Source: Trueperella pyogenes | GTDB taxonomy: Bacteria; Actinomycetota; Actinomycetes; Actinomycetales; Actinomycetaceae | NCBI RefSeq assembly: GCF_900460345.1 | Contig: NZ_UHHW01000002.1 | Coordinates: forward strand, 806,001-870,000 | Length of the DNA: 64,000 bases | Direction of reading: 5' to 3' | Part shown: piece by piece, positions 1-8,035 of the stretch | How the letters are laid out: each line of letters starts with the position of its first letter | Position numbering within the stretch: the first letter of the stretch is position 1 | Translations under genes and position numbers: made by a program | The notes under the pieces: generated by a model | What the model was told of the DNA's origin: nothing | What the model saw: only the letters and a program-made list of their open reading frames with translations | Databases searched by the model: none

Positions 1-285
1 GGAGTGGAGAAGCAGCTGATGAAAATGGGTGCGCATGAGGGCGATATGGTTGTCATCGGTCCGGAGGATGGTGGCGTCATTTTCGATTGGGAGCCCACGA
101 TCTCCACGGGAGCAGAGTTGCTCTCTCCGCGAGGTACGGATGCCCGGCTCGAACGCAATTCGCGCGCCACGCGACGGGAGCGCAAGGCAGCTTTCCACGA
201 ACGGATGGATGCTAAGGAAGAAGCGCGCAAGGAACTGTGGATGGATCGTGAGGGCGGCCTGTGGACGGATCCGTCTCAGCCGTGA
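1..285 (+). CDS. obg: GTPase Obg, C-terminal end (partial)
   Basis: Only the last ~94 codons are present; the gene begins upstream of the window. The visible part matches the C-terminal OCT domain of the ribosome-assembly GTPase Obg, with the typical KMGAHEGDMVVIG and VIFDWEP segments, followed by a charged tail rich in Arg, Lys and Glu. Obg binds the 50S subunit and couples GTP state to ribosome maturation and stress responses. The GTPase domain is outside the window, so its motifs cannot be checked. In actinobacteria obg usually follows rplU and rpmA and precedes proB or nadD; here nadD lies about 2 kb downstream. Confidence 0.9.
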   Translation, partial: GVEKQLMKMGAHEGDMVVIGPEDGGVIFDWEPTISTGAELLSPRGTDARLERNSRATRRERKAAFHERMDAKEEARKELWMDREGGLWTDPSQP

Positions 286-779
286 GGCGAGCTACACGGC
301 CGGTTTTGCACCATCCTGTATTCTTATACATGCGGCTCTGTGCGATTTTTTCAGCACGCTTTGCAGGCGTCCGTGCTTAACGTCACAAGAGTTCGCGGCG
401 CTTCAGGGTTTTCCGCGTCGTTTCGCCACTTTGGCATGTTCATAATGTGAGATGTGTCGGCTCATGAGCTGAATCTGGTTCTTTGGCGACAATTCGTGAT
501 TGACCGCGTCCATCCAAAAGGGTAAGTTCATCCGTAACCATCGGATGAATATTCATTCAGGGTGGTGAACAGGCCTGTCGGCTCGATGTGCGCTACGCAT
601 AGAAAAGGAATGACGATGATCGCTCGTGACAATCTCTCAACCATCCATTCCCATATCGTTATCAAGCGCCACCTTATGTTCATTTTCGTTAAGCGAACGT
701 ATTAAAAACGAACGCATTTACGAACGGTCACTCGCACACCCCTATCTTCGTGCGAGGCATATCTAAGGAACATAGGGTT
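286..779. other. Intergenic region, no gene recognised
   Basis: About 490 bases without a convincing gene. A T-rich stretch near 338-344 could end obg transcription. A possible 30-codon ORF begins at the ATG at 616 behind AAAAGGA, but nothing supports it as a gene. The hexamer CGAACG occurs three times just before the next gene (694-699, 709-714, 721-726), and the first copy also forms a CGTT/AACG dyad. This could be an operator, but no cognate regulator is visible nearby. Confidence 0.5.
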
Positions 780-1712
780 ATGACTATAGAAATTTCAGTA
801 TCTAGCCAAATCTCGGCAAATCCGACAGCGTTTGACATCGAAGTCGCTGAGCACGTCCTCGCCACCACCTGGATCGGTATGGATCTGACACTGCTGGGCG
901 CCACCGTCCCCGTCGGATTCGACGACGTCGTGGAACGTCTCAACTTTCCCCGCCTTGCCGCCTCTGTTCGAGCGGCTCAAGCGGGCGGTATTGACTTCGT
1001 CACGCTCGATGCCTCCTTCCTCACCACTACGGAGACCGACGGCCGCGAGCACGCCTATGACGCCGCCGAGACAGCCGCGAAGCTTGCCGAGATATCTACG
1101 GCCGGTATCTTCGCGGGTGTCGAAGCAGATCCGGCCGCGATGACTAAGGCAATCGAACTGCTCTCTAGGCAGCACAAGGGCTGGGCAGGCCTGACCATTC
1201 CCCTCCACACCGGCTCTGATTTCGACGGCATTAAGAAGGCCGCCAACTTGGCGGCGCGTGCGGGCGTCAAGGTGACGGCGATCATTACCGATCCCCGCAT
1301 TTCAGCAGAGCGTGCAGCGATCGTGGCGAGCATTGCCGACGTCGTTCGGTTGCGTGTTCGCGAACCCTACGCGGCGCGTAGTGCCCGTTTCGCAATCCGG
1401 GCGGCGGGTAAAGAGCTCGGTAAAGACATCCCCGTGCTCCTCGAAATCGGCATCGTCATCTCTGGCTCGGTGGCAGCTGCCGAAGAGCGGGCCTTGCTCA
1501 TTGAGGATATGAACGGAACCGACCTATTCCCAGGGATCGTCAGTGTTCTTGGAACGGTCTACAACGTCGCCGACGCCGTGGAGTCCTATGTGGGACTCGG
1601 CGCAGCAGATGGCGTGATCCTCATACCGGCGTCGTTGCCCACTGATCTTGCCTCCGTGCTCAAGGGGGTTTTGCCGCTCATCGAGGCTCGCGCAAAGCTG
1701 GAGCAGGCGTAA
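780..1712 (+). CDS. Divergent LLM-class flavin-dependent oxidoreductase-like protein
   Basis: A protein of 310 residues that looks like a bacterial-luciferase-type TIM barrel. The C-terminus (GTVYNVADAVESYV, then DGVILIPASLPTDL) closely follows the LLM-family pattern in which a GTPEQVAD-like segment is followed by a loop reading 'DGF..PP.LP'. The N-terminal half is divergent, and the usual substrate and flavin residues cannot be identified, so activity is uncertain. The ATG at 780 is chosen over the in-frame GTG at 750 because TAAGGAA lies about nine bases before it. It is a monocistronic unit ending at a hairpin shared with trxA. Family assignment is moderately sure; substrate is unknown. 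Confidence 0.6.
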   Translation: MTIEISVSSQISANPTAFDIEVAEHVLATTWIGMDLTLLGATVPVGFDDVVERLNFPRLAASVRAAQAGGIDFVTLDASFLTTTETDGREHAYDAAETAAKLAEISTAGIFAGVEADPAAMTKAIELLSRQHKGWAGLTIPLHTGSDFDGIKKAANLAARAGVKVTAIITDPRISAERAAIVASIADVVRLRVREPYAARSARFAIRAAGKELGKDIPVLLEIGIVISGSVAAAEERALLIEDMNGTDLFPGIVSVLGTVYNVADAVESYVGLGAADGVILIPASLPTDLASVLKGVLPLIEARAKLEQA

Positions 1713-1740
1713 GACGCACAACGAGGTGTCGCGAACAAGA

Positions 1741-1781
1741 AAGAGAGCGGATCTGTGAAAACCAGATCCGCTCTCTTTTCA
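1741..1781. terminator. Bidirectional terminator between the LLM-like gene and trxA
   Basis: A perfect 15-base inverted repeat (1741-1755 and 1763-1777) with a seven-base loop sits between two convergent genes. It is flanked by A-rich sequence on the left and T-rich on the right, so it can terminate both transcripts. Confidence 0.85.
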
Positions 1782-1792
1782 AGTGTGGAGCT

Positions 1793-2161
1793 TTAGGAGT
1801 TCTGAGACTCTTGCTCCGCAATTTGCTTGCGCACCTCGTCCATATCCAGCGCCCGTGCCTGGGCAATGAGATCCTCAAGGGCGGCCGGGGGCAGGGCACC
1901 GGCACTTTCGTAAATACGGATGCCATCGCGGAAGACCATAATAGTTGGGATCGACATGATCTGGAAAGCCTGAGCGAGTTCGCCTTGAGCCTCGGTGTCA
2001 ATCTTTCCGAACGTAATGTCCGCGTGCTCTTCGGAGGCAGCCTCAAATGTGGGACCGAACATCTTGCACGGACCGCACCATTCGGCCCAAAAATCGAGAA
2101 GAACCGTGCCTTCTTTGACTATGTCGTTGAAGTTTTCTGAAGTCACTTCGACCGTTGCCAT
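1793..2161 (-). CDS. trxA: Thioredoxin
   Basis: A 122-residue cytosolic thioredoxin with the redox motif W28-C29-G30-P31-C32-K and the conserved cis-proline segment SIPTIMVF. It reduces protein disulfides and receives electrons from thioredoxin reductase, which is not in this window. The protein runs ~15 residues beyond a minimal thioredoxin, with a charged tail (DEVRKQIAEQESQ). The start is preceded by GAAAGGATATCT, a good ribosome site. It is convergent with the gene before it and divergent from nadD. Confidence 0.92.
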   Translation of the reverse strand: MATVEVTSENFNDIVKEGTVLLDFWAEWCGPCKMFGPTFEAASEEHADITFGKIDTEAQGELAQAFQIMSIPTIMVFRDGIRIYESAGALPPAALEDLIAQARALDMDEVRKQIAEQESQNS

Positions 2162-2404
2162 AGATATCCTTTCGTGAGGGTGTCATTATTTCACACCATT
2201 TTGACGTTACCTAGCGGGTTCAACGCTCTCGGCGACGAATTATTCCCTACCCGTAGAATACGTGAGTTTGATGTGGATTTCCCTTTTTCTGCTGAGAGTG
2301 AGGACATACGATGCTGACATGCAAGCCTTAGTCGACGTGCAGGTGCTTACCTGATTGAATTGTTATAGTCGGCGTAGGTCGGCCTAAAGGAGAAGGAGCA
2401 GTCC
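2162..2404. promoter_or_regulatory. Divergent trxA/nadD promoter region
   Basis: About 240 bases between the divergent trxA and nadD starts. The plus-strand end carries a strong ribosome site (AAGGAGAAGGAG, 2388-2399) for nadD. No clear operator is seen. Promoters for both genes must lie here, but no -35/-10 pair stands out. Confidence 0.4.
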
Positions 2405-3133
2405 ATGTCCGAGCCCAAAAATGCACCAGTGTTACGTGTTGTTGACGGGGAAACGCTGGACGACGTCGTACCCGGACGCCGCCCGCGCATTGGGATCATG
2501 GGCGGTACGTTTGATCCAATTCACCACGGGCATCTTGTGGCGGCCTCAGAGGTCCAGCATTTCTATGACCTTGACGAGGTTATCTTTGTGCCAACGGGCG
2601 AGCAACCTTTTAAGAAAAACCGTAAGGTGACGCTGGCCGAGCACCGCTATCTCATGACCGTGATTGCGACAGCGTCTAACCCGCGCTTTTCGGTGTCGCG
2701 AGTGGATATCGAACGCGGTGGGATGACCTACACCGTAGACACTCTGCGTGACCTGCAGGCACAGCATCCGGACGCGGATCTCTATTTCATTACGGGCGCG
2801 GACGTTTTGCCTCAAATTCTTGATTGGAAAGACAAGGAAGACCTGTGGACGATGGCTCATTTCGTCGGCGTTAACCGACCAGGTCACGTTCTTGACATCT
2901 CGGGTTTGCCTAAAGACGCCGTGAGCCTCGTCGAGGTGCCCGCCATGGCGATCTCGTCAACAAGCATCCGTAACCGTGCTCACGATGGGGTTCCTGTATG
3001 GTATTTGGTGCCAGATGGAGTAGTGCAGTACATAAACAAGTATCATTTATATATAACGAACGAGGCCACGACTACTTCCCTCGCTCCGGTGAACACCCAC
3101 GACGCCGAATCGGAGGGCAAGGAGGAAGAATGA
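2405..3133 (+). CDS. nadD: Nicotinate-nucleotide adenylyltransferase
   Basis: A 242-residue enzyme of NAD biosynthesis that adenylylates nicotinate mononucleotide. The nucleotidyltransferase signature [11 protein letters not shown] is present near residues 36-46 and the C-terminal ISSTSIRNR motif near residues 187-195. An N-terminal extension of ~30 residues precedes the catalytic fold. The stop overlaps the start of the next gene (ATGA at 3130-3133), so the two are probably translationally coupled. The order nadD, membrane protein, rsfS, phosphatase resembles the mycobacterial Rv2421c-Rv2419c region. Confidence 0.93.
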   Translation: MSEPKNAPVLRVVDGETLDDVVPGRRPRIGIMGGTFDPIHHGHLVAASEVQHFYDLDEVIFVPTGEQPFKKNRKVTLAEHRYLMTVIATASNPRFSVSRVDIERGGMTYTVDTLRDLQAQHPDADLYFITGADVLPQILDWKDKEDLWTMAHFVGVNRPGHVLDISGLPKDAVSLVEVPAMAISSTSIRNRAHDGVPVWYLVPDGVVQYINKYHLYITNEATTTSLAPVNTHDAESEGKEEE

Positions 3134-3918
3134 GTGAGGAAACTCCACGGCTGACACGCCGTCAAATGCGCGAGCAGGGCTTGCTCAGCGCGCCCGCCGA
3201 CGGTCCGTCGGTGCTCGATACCACGGAGTTGCGCCTTCGGCGCCCGTCCCGTAAGGAGTTGCGCGAACTCGCCGAGCACGAGACGGCTCAAGGCAGATCT
3301 GTTCGCGATGGGGACGATTACGTAGGCGAACCGACGCAGGCGATGAAAGCTGTTCCGCGGGCGGGTGTTTCCCGGTCTGGGGTTGACCCCGAACCTGTTC
3401 AGCATGAGCGAAAGTCCGTTTTTGACCGCTTTGAGGACCCGGCCACTGCTAGGCGGGGGAGTGCAGGCAGTGAATCAAGGCAAGATACGGCCGTCCCCTC
3501 TTTAAAAGAACCGCCGTCCCGCACTGAGCTGTCAGATTCTCGTGCTGAGGAGAACTCAGAGGATGACACTACAGATTCTGCGAATCCAGATACCACAGCG
3601 GAAGGCTCATTGCGTGATCGTTTCCTCGCAATGACGAAGCGCGACGACACCGACGGCGTCGTAGAAAAAAGCCAGGGAGAGCAAGCAGCTACGCCCGTAG
3701 CCGAAAAGAGGACTTCTGTGAGCGAAGCCAAGACGCCGGATGAGCCCAGCGAGGAAGAGACAGTGGTCGAAGCGCCGCGTCGGACGTGGCTGAACATCAT
3801 TATCTTGGTTCTTATTGCTGCGCTAATCGGCTATCTCGGCGGGTCGTGGATTAACGTCACGTTCCTGTCCGATCCACTGCCGGGCGTGCCCGCAGACGCT
3901 ACATACATGCTGTTATAA
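3130..3918 (+). CDS. Membrane protein of the nadD-rsfS cluster, function unknown
   Basis: A 262-residue protein with a long, highly charged, probably disordered cytoplasmic region (rich in Glu, Arg, Ser, Thr) and a single membrane segment near the C-terminus ([17 protein letters not shown]). The first residues read [16 protein letters not shown], a Lys/Arg-rich start often seen in actinobacterial proteins at this position. The start at 3130 is chosen because it overlaps the nadD stop by four bases; an open frame extends further upstream inside nadD but lacks a better start. No enzymatic domain is recognised. Its place between nadD and rsfS is typical, but its role is unknown. Confidence 0.8.
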   Translation: MSEETPRLTRRQMREQGLLSAPADGPSVLDTTELRLRRPSRKELRELAEHETAQGRSVRDGDDYVGEPTQAMKAVPRAGVSRSGVDPEPVQHERKSVFDRFEDPATARRGSAGSESRQDTAVPSLKEPPSRTELSDSRAEENSEDDTTDSANPDTTAEGSLRDRFLAMTKRDDTDGVVEKSQGEQAATPVAEKRTSVSEAKTPDEPSEEETVVEAPRRTWLNIIILVLIAALIGYLGGSWINVTFLSDPLPGVPADATYMLL

Positions 3919-3931
3919 CCGAAAGGACACC

Positions 3932-4378
3932 GTGGTAGCTACACCGGAATCTATTGAACAGACCATCGCGGCGGCACGGGCCGCTTCCGCTGGGAAGGCA
4001 ACCTCGATCACGGCGATTGACGTCTCTGACAGGCTCGTCATTACGGACGTGTTCCTCGTCATCTCAGGGTCCTCGGAGCGGCAGGTGCGCGCACTTGTCG
4101 ACGACGTCGAAGAGGCAATGCATGAGACTGGAGTCAAGCGTTTGCGCCGTGAGGGGCTGGAAGGGGAAGCGCACTGGGTGCTTCTCGATTTCGGTGACGT
4201 GATGGTTCACGTACAGCAGGATGAAGACCGCGAGTTCTACGCTCTTGAGCGCCTGTGGGGCGACTGCCCGCTCATTGAGTTGCCTGATGACGTCACTGTC
4301 AGTGAAGGCAACGAGTCCTCCCTGGCAGCCTATTTTTCCCCTACGGGCAGCTCTGGTGCGGAGGTACACGAAGCGTGA
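3932..4378 (+). CDS. rsfS: Ribosomal silencing factor RsfS
   Basis: A 148-residue protein of the RsfS/Iojap family, which binds ribosomal protein uL14 and blocks subunit joining when nutrients are scarce. The core features are present: ITDVFLVISGSSERQVRAL, GEAHWVLLDFGDVMVHV and EFYALERLWGD. Translation starts at GTG 3932 behind GAAAGGA. The C-terminal ~25 residues beyond the family core are variable. The stop overlaps the GTG start of the following gene by four bases, so both are in one operon with nadD. Confidence 0.92.
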   Translation: MVATPESIEQTIAAARAASAGKATSITAIDVSDRLVITDVFLVISGSSERQVRALVDDVEEAMHETGVKRLRREGLEGEAHWVLLDFGDVMVHVQQDEDREFYALERLWGDCPLIELPDDVTVSEGNESSLAAYFSPTGSSGAEVHEA

Positions 4379-5043
4379 GGCTTCGCTTGGTCTTTTGGAG
4401 ACATGGCCAGACGGTACAAAACGCGAGCCGGCGAATCCAGGGGGCGCAAGATTTCCCGCTCAACGACGTCGGGCACGCGCAGGCAGCTGCAGGTGCACGG
4501 GAGCTTTCCAAGCTTAGACCCGTGTGCGTCTATTCTTCAGATCTGCAGCGCGCAGCCCAGACTGCACACTACCTTGCGAGGGAGATCGGTGTGAAGGTTC
4601 GGCTCGATGCCGGTTTGCGCGAACGCGCCTATGGCACCTGGGAGGGGCTCACCTCCGACGAGATTCGGGAGCGCAACCCCGAACAGTGGATCGTGTGGCG
4701 TGAGGGGCGCGAACCAGAGGGCGTTGGTGTCGAACGGCGCGAGGATTGTGGCTTGCGTGTGGCGAATGCAGTTGAACGCGCAATAGCCGACGTCGAAGCG
4801 GAGTTCCAGCAGATAGCGCAGGAGGACGACGTCGTGACAATCGCCTTTGTCGCGCACGGCGGATCAATTGCAAATGGCGTGATGACACTGCTCGGCCAGA
4901 ATCCTTCCGAATGGGTTGGTCTACAGGGGATGGACAACTGCCATTGGGCCGTGCTCCAGCCCCGGCCACATGCAAACCCACCATGGCGTTTGTGTTCTTA
5001 CAACGAATGCTGTGTAAGCGATGGTGAACACTTAGGGTTTTGA
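4375..5043 (+). CDS. Histidine phosphatase (phosphoglycerate-mutase-like), possible GpgP
   Basis: A 222-residue member of the histidine phosphatase superfamily. The phospho-accepting RHG motif is at residues 9-11 (FWRHGQT) and the second catalytic histidine at 161 (VAHGGS); SSDLQRAAQTA is the usual helix after the first strand. It starts at GTG 4375, overlapping rsfS. By position after rsfS it matches mycobacterial Rv2419c, known as glucosyl-3-phosphoglycerate phosphatase (GpgP). That specificity is an inference from gene order; a general phosphatase is equally possible. Confidence 0.82.
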   Translation: MRLRLVFWRHGQTVQNASRRIQGAQDFPLNDVGHAQAAAGARELSKLRPVCVYSSDLQRAAQTAHYLAREIGVKVRLDAGLRERAYGTWEGLTSDEIRERNPEQWIVWREGREPEGVGVERREDCGLRVANAVERAIADVEAEFQQIAQEDDVVTIAFVAHGGSIANGVMTLLGQNPSEWVGLQGMDNCHWAVLQPRPHANPPWRLCSYNECCVSDGEHLGF

Positions 5044-5160
5044 CGCCGAAAATCCGTGTGATAGCAAGGAAAAATCGAGTCAGTGAGCCGTTTCACCTCA
5101 TTTTGCGGCTGCTGGATTGGCGCTAAAGAAAGGATCTGAGTAATATAAATCAAGTCTTAA

Positions 5161-5236
5161 GGGGCTATGGCGCAGTTGGTAGCGCGCTTCCATGGCATGG
5201 AAGAGGTCAGGGGTTCGAATCCCCTTAGCTCCACCA
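5161..5236 (+). tRNA. tRNA-Ala (anticodon GGC)
   Basis: A full cloverleaf is readable. The acceptor GGGGCTA pairs with TAGCTCC with one G-T wobble, the anticodon arm is CTTCC/GGAAG with loop ATGGCAT, and the T arm is AGGGG/CCCCT with TTCGAAT. The CCA end is encoded. The anticodon GGC reads alanine GCC codons. The accessory island begins directly downstream, which fits use of this gene as an integration site. Confidence 0.96.
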
Positions 5237-5242
5237 GTGTGG

Positions 5243-5285
5243 TGTCTCGCGACATAGTTCCTATGTCGCGAGACATTTTTTTGTT
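5243..5285 (+). terminator. tRNA-Ala terminator
   Basis: A perfect 15-base inverted repeat (5243-5257 and 5261-5275) with a three-base loop, followed by a T-rich run. It is a strong intrinsic terminator for the tRNA. A degenerate copy of the left arm (TGTCTCGGGTCATCGTTCCT) follows at about 5297-5316, which may be the trace of an insertion-sequence end. Confidence 0.85.
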
Positions 5286-5525
5286 TTTGCGCAGGGTGTC
5301 TCGGGTCATCGTTCCTGTTTTGGTTGGTAGATGACGTCGGGGTTGAGGGTATGCTCGGCAAGACTTACAGACGCTTAGCCTGCAAACCTGCAGGCATTGT
5401 GCAAACCCTACCACTCAATCAAGACTGCCCGTGATGCCGTCAGGTGGAGATGCGGACAGCATATGTATAAGAGATAAAGTAAGCGTGCTTGAAATGGGGA
5501 AATGTCACTGTCAAATAACGCTGTT
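5286..5525. other. Island junction, no gene
   Basis: About 240 bases between the tRNA terminator and the first island gene. They hold the partial repeat of the terminator arm and no open frame with family similarity. Composition shifts to AT-rich from about 5450 onward, consistent with the edge of inserted DNA. No clear direct copy of the tRNA 3' end was found that would mark an att site. Confidence 0.4.
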
Positions 5526-5738
5526 TTACGGCGATGGCATGGGAGCGGGAGTAGCTGACTCCATTCGCTCTTTATTCCAATAATCACTCTGTTCAACAGG
5601 CGCTTGCGTTGATGTTGGAGAGTCCTGCACTGGAGTAGCTTGCTGTGAATAAAAGGCAAGAAAAACTATCCCAATCACAAGGCAGATAATAAATATTGCG
5701 ACCAATATAGGCAACCAACGCCTCTTTGTCAGGCTCAT
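5526..5738 (-). CDS. Small single-span membrane protein sharing a motif with the adjacent protease
   Basis: A 70-residue protein with a basic N-terminus (MSLTKRRW), one hydrophobic segment (residues 9-29) and a short exported Pro/Ser/Thr-rich tail. The tail contains YWNKERMESATPA (53-65), which closely resembles GYWTEEKMRSAIPA near the N-terminus of the neighbouring protease. Its ATG overlaps the protease stop by four bases, so the two should be translated together. It could be a partner or inhibitor that mimics the protease propeptide, or the remnant of a duplicated protease. Function is unknown. Confidence 0.6.
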   Translation of the reverse strand: MSLTKRRWLPILVAIFIICLVIGIVFLAFYSQQATPVQDSPTSTQAPVEQSDYWNKERMESATPAPMPSP

Positions 5739-6745
5739 TTAATACCTCGGAAAAGATTCTTTACCGCGTCATCGAAAGGTGTAGAAATCAGTAACTCACT
5801 TCCTGAAGTTGTACGGCGAGATGTTACACCGAAAACATGTCCCAGATTCGCATCGATTCTTGTTCGTAGCCAGGGGCCTCCACTTGCTCCACCGGTCATA
5901 TCGCAGGGCATTATCATGTCGCTGGACCAGAAACCCCACTTCTTGGTATTCCCATCACAGTAGTAAGGAGTTGTGCCATCGTAGGGTTTTTCTGCAGGCC
6001 AACCCCATATTCTCACTCCAGTTTGATTGTGTCCATAGTTATAAGAAAGTCCATTGCCACCAACTGTAGCCACTAGGGTCCTTCCGTTTCGAGGATGCAC
6101 CGTGAAGAATGCTTGGTCGCGCGAAAAATCTGATGAGTTAGTCCATCCTGTAAACGTGTATGCCGTCTTCCAATTCCACAGACCGTAGCCTGACGCGCCA
6201 TTGTAGTAGGCAGGGGCGAATGCAATGTTTGAATGCCATCCTTCCCCTTTTCCCCCATGTACGCAGTGGCCAGCGGTAGACACCACGTTTTTCGTCGGAC
6301 CGTTAATTGCCGAACCTGAGCACACATAGTTTTTACCCTTATAGCTGAAAAATACTTTCCCAGCTGTTGAAGGTACTACTGCATTCCGAGTTTGTTGTCC
6401 TGGCGACAATTCGGGGTACACAGGATCTGACAAATCTTCTCCTAAGCTCAACCTTTTAGATCGCTCATCGGATGGGTTCGTATCGGTTTGATAAAATTCG
6501 GGAGCTAATTTGTCTGCAGGAATTGCAGATCGCATCTTTTCTTCCGTCCAATAGCCTGTCGGCTCTAATTCCCGAGCAGATGATCTTGACAGATCAACTG
6601 AGGGCGCATTGGCTGATACTGGCTGGTCACCTGTGTCGTCATCTGCAATTGGAGATGCGTGGGCAGGTGGCATCACGAAGCCAACAAACAATGCTAAGGT
6701 AGCGAGCAGAGTACTAACAGATAGAGCTTGACGTCGAATTCTCAT
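5735..6745 (-). CDS. Secreted trypsin-like serine protease (V8/glutamyl-endopeptidase type)
   Basis: A 336-residue exported chymotrypsin-fold protease. A signal peptide spans about residues 1-30 (cut after AHA), followed by a propeptide-like region with the actinobacterial GYWTEEKMRSA motif (64-74). The catalytic triad is visible as H160 (STAGHC), a likely D210 (FSRDQAFF) and S288 (GGASGGPW). A GGAGGG ribosome site precedes the ATG. The gene is AT-richer than its neighbours and lies beside tRNA-Ala, suggesting transfer. Specificity for Glu is a family possibility, not shown. Confidence 0.88.
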   Translation of the reverse strand: MRIRRQALSVSTLLATLALFVGFVMPPAHASPIADDDTGDQPVSANAPSVDLSRSSARELEPTGYWTEEKMRSAIPADKLAPEFYQTDTNPSDERSKRLSLGEDLSDPVYPELSPGQQTRNAVVPSTAGKVFFSYKGKNYVCSGSAINGPTKNVVSTAGHCVHGGKGEGWHSNIAFAPAYYNGASGYGLWNWKTAYTFTGWTNSSDFSRDQAFFTVHPRNGRTLVATVGGNGLSYNYGHNQTGVRIWGWPAEKPYDGTTPYYCDGNTKKWGFWSSDMIMPCDMTGGASGGPWLRTRIDANLGHVFGVTSRRTTSGSELLISTPFDDAVKNLFRGIK

Positions 6746-7074
6746 TTGAACCCTCCGTGATCTTCTTGATTCCGCTCCTACTCTAGGTGGTTTCTAAGTA
6801 GTCTACAAGGGTCTAAATTGACATATTGTCGTTAGTTCTGGTATGTAAGATCAGCTTTTCATCTCGCGGACGATTGTCTACCACACCTTGTTAACAGTTC
6901 GCCACGCACAATAGCTTCTGTCGTATCTGTTCAGGGTGGGCCTCAGGATCTCTACGACCTACGGACACGTCAGCGGACGGGGCCAACCGTGCGCAAACTC
7001 CTGGAATCAAACGGGGTATTGACCCCTCACGCCCTCCACAGCAGGGCGCAACACTTTTGGAAGGAGGTACACTC
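6746..7074. other. Protease promoter region and unassigned phage-like DNA
   Basis: The left part must contain the promoter of the leftward protease gene. From about 6895 the sequence becomes GC-rich again and reads straight into the broken terminase gene. It may be the end of another degraded phage gene, but no frame gives a recognisable protein. A strong ribosome site (AAGGAGG) lies at 7061-7067. Confidence 0.4.
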
Positions 7075-7590
7075 GTGGCCAAAGACGGAACCAACCGTGG
7101 CGGACGTCGCGTGCGTGCGGGCGCTAAACCGGACCCGCTCAACGAGAAACTTGCCGCAGGACGCCCCGCTACCCGGCTGACTACGCCCGCAGAGTTGGAC
7201 GTGTTTGATCTGGATGGCACCGATATTGGTGATGGCGCGCTGCTTGCTAATGAGCCGATGCCCGAACCCGGCGAGTTTGAGCGCGGAACAGCGGGGTGGT
7301 GAACCGTTGGGCGCTGACCTCGTATACAAAGAGACTAGGCAGGTGTTAGATGAACGTGGTTGTACCGAGTTCGTGTCCAAACGTCTGATCAAGCAGTACG
7401 CCTAGGCCTTTGCCCGATACCTCCAGTACGAGCAGGCGATTTCCAAGTTCGGCCTGCTCGGCAAACGCCCCACTACCGGGGTGGCGATCGCGTCCCCATT
7501 CGTTGCCATGAGCCAGAGCTCTGGCAAGCAGGCGAACGTGTACTGGTACGAGATTTTCGGCATCTTTCGCGCCACCTGCACCATGGGACT
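7075..7590 (+). pseudogene. Broken phage terminase small subunit (P27-like)
   Basis: The start at GTG 7075, behind AAGGAGG, gives AKDGTNRGGRRVRAGAKPD, which matches the N-terminus of P27-type phage terminase small subunits. That frame stops at 7300-7302. The family pattern resumes in another frame (RQVLDERGCTEFVSKRLI), is cut by a TAG at 7403-7405, and continues in the same frame as AISKFGLLGKRPTTG and IASPFVAMSQSSGKQ before losing similarity at ~7590. So there is at least one frameshift near 7290 and one nonsense codon. The protein would have started DNA packaging in a phage; here it is a prophage relic. Confidence 0.82.
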
Positions 7591-7669
7591 GCTGAAGGCT
7601 TGGTTGACAGTTTTCTTTCTGATTTTAATATCAACCAAACCCTCAGCAGACCCTCATTATCGGGTTGGA

Positions 7670-7972
7670 GTCGAGATTCGCTGCGAAAAAGCCGAGGTCG
7701 TTTTCAAAATCTCATTGGCTCACCTCAACTCAGCGTTCTCACACTTGGGACGTTTGATCTCTCCGTGTTCCGCACGCATGAATCCCAGGCACTGTCCGAT
7801 ATCAATCAAAGATTGGTTCATACCGGCACCGCATCGACTCCACCGATACCCCAAGCCGTGGGGCAATATCACTAATCACCCTCCACTGCGTACACGAGCG
7901 CTCATCGGCCAGACAGTCGGTAACCATCCACACCGCGCGATTCTCAAGCTCCTGTGAATACCCCTTCGCTAT
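7670..7972 (-). mobile_element. IS3-family transposase orfA remnant
   Basis: Reading leftward from about 7972, the translation gives KGYSQELENRAVWMV, then WRVISDIAPRLGVS, then EIKRPKCENAELR, a stop, and ANEILKTTSAF. This is the pattern of the small HTH/leucine-zipper OrfA of IS3-type elements. The start codon is lost, at least one frameshift and one stop interrupt it, and no orfB follows, so the element is dead. It abuts the terminase remnant, indicating repeated insertion into the same spot. Confidence 0.75.
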
Positions 7973-8035
7973 GTTCCTACCCTCTCAAAACGAGCAGGAA
8001 CAAAACTCAGAACACTTAACCCCGTGATGTAACGC

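Noticed and set aside
5098..5414. Leftward ORFs across the tRNA with an LRGFEPLTS-like stretch
   Set aside because: This peptide is the well-known artefact of translating the complement of a tRNA 3' end; no integrase similarity follows.
5471..5492. Sequence resembling a Tn5 mosaic end (ATGTATAAGAGA core)
   Set aside because: Only about 14 of 19 positions match and both flanks read on smoothly; a library artefact or Tn5 element would match better.
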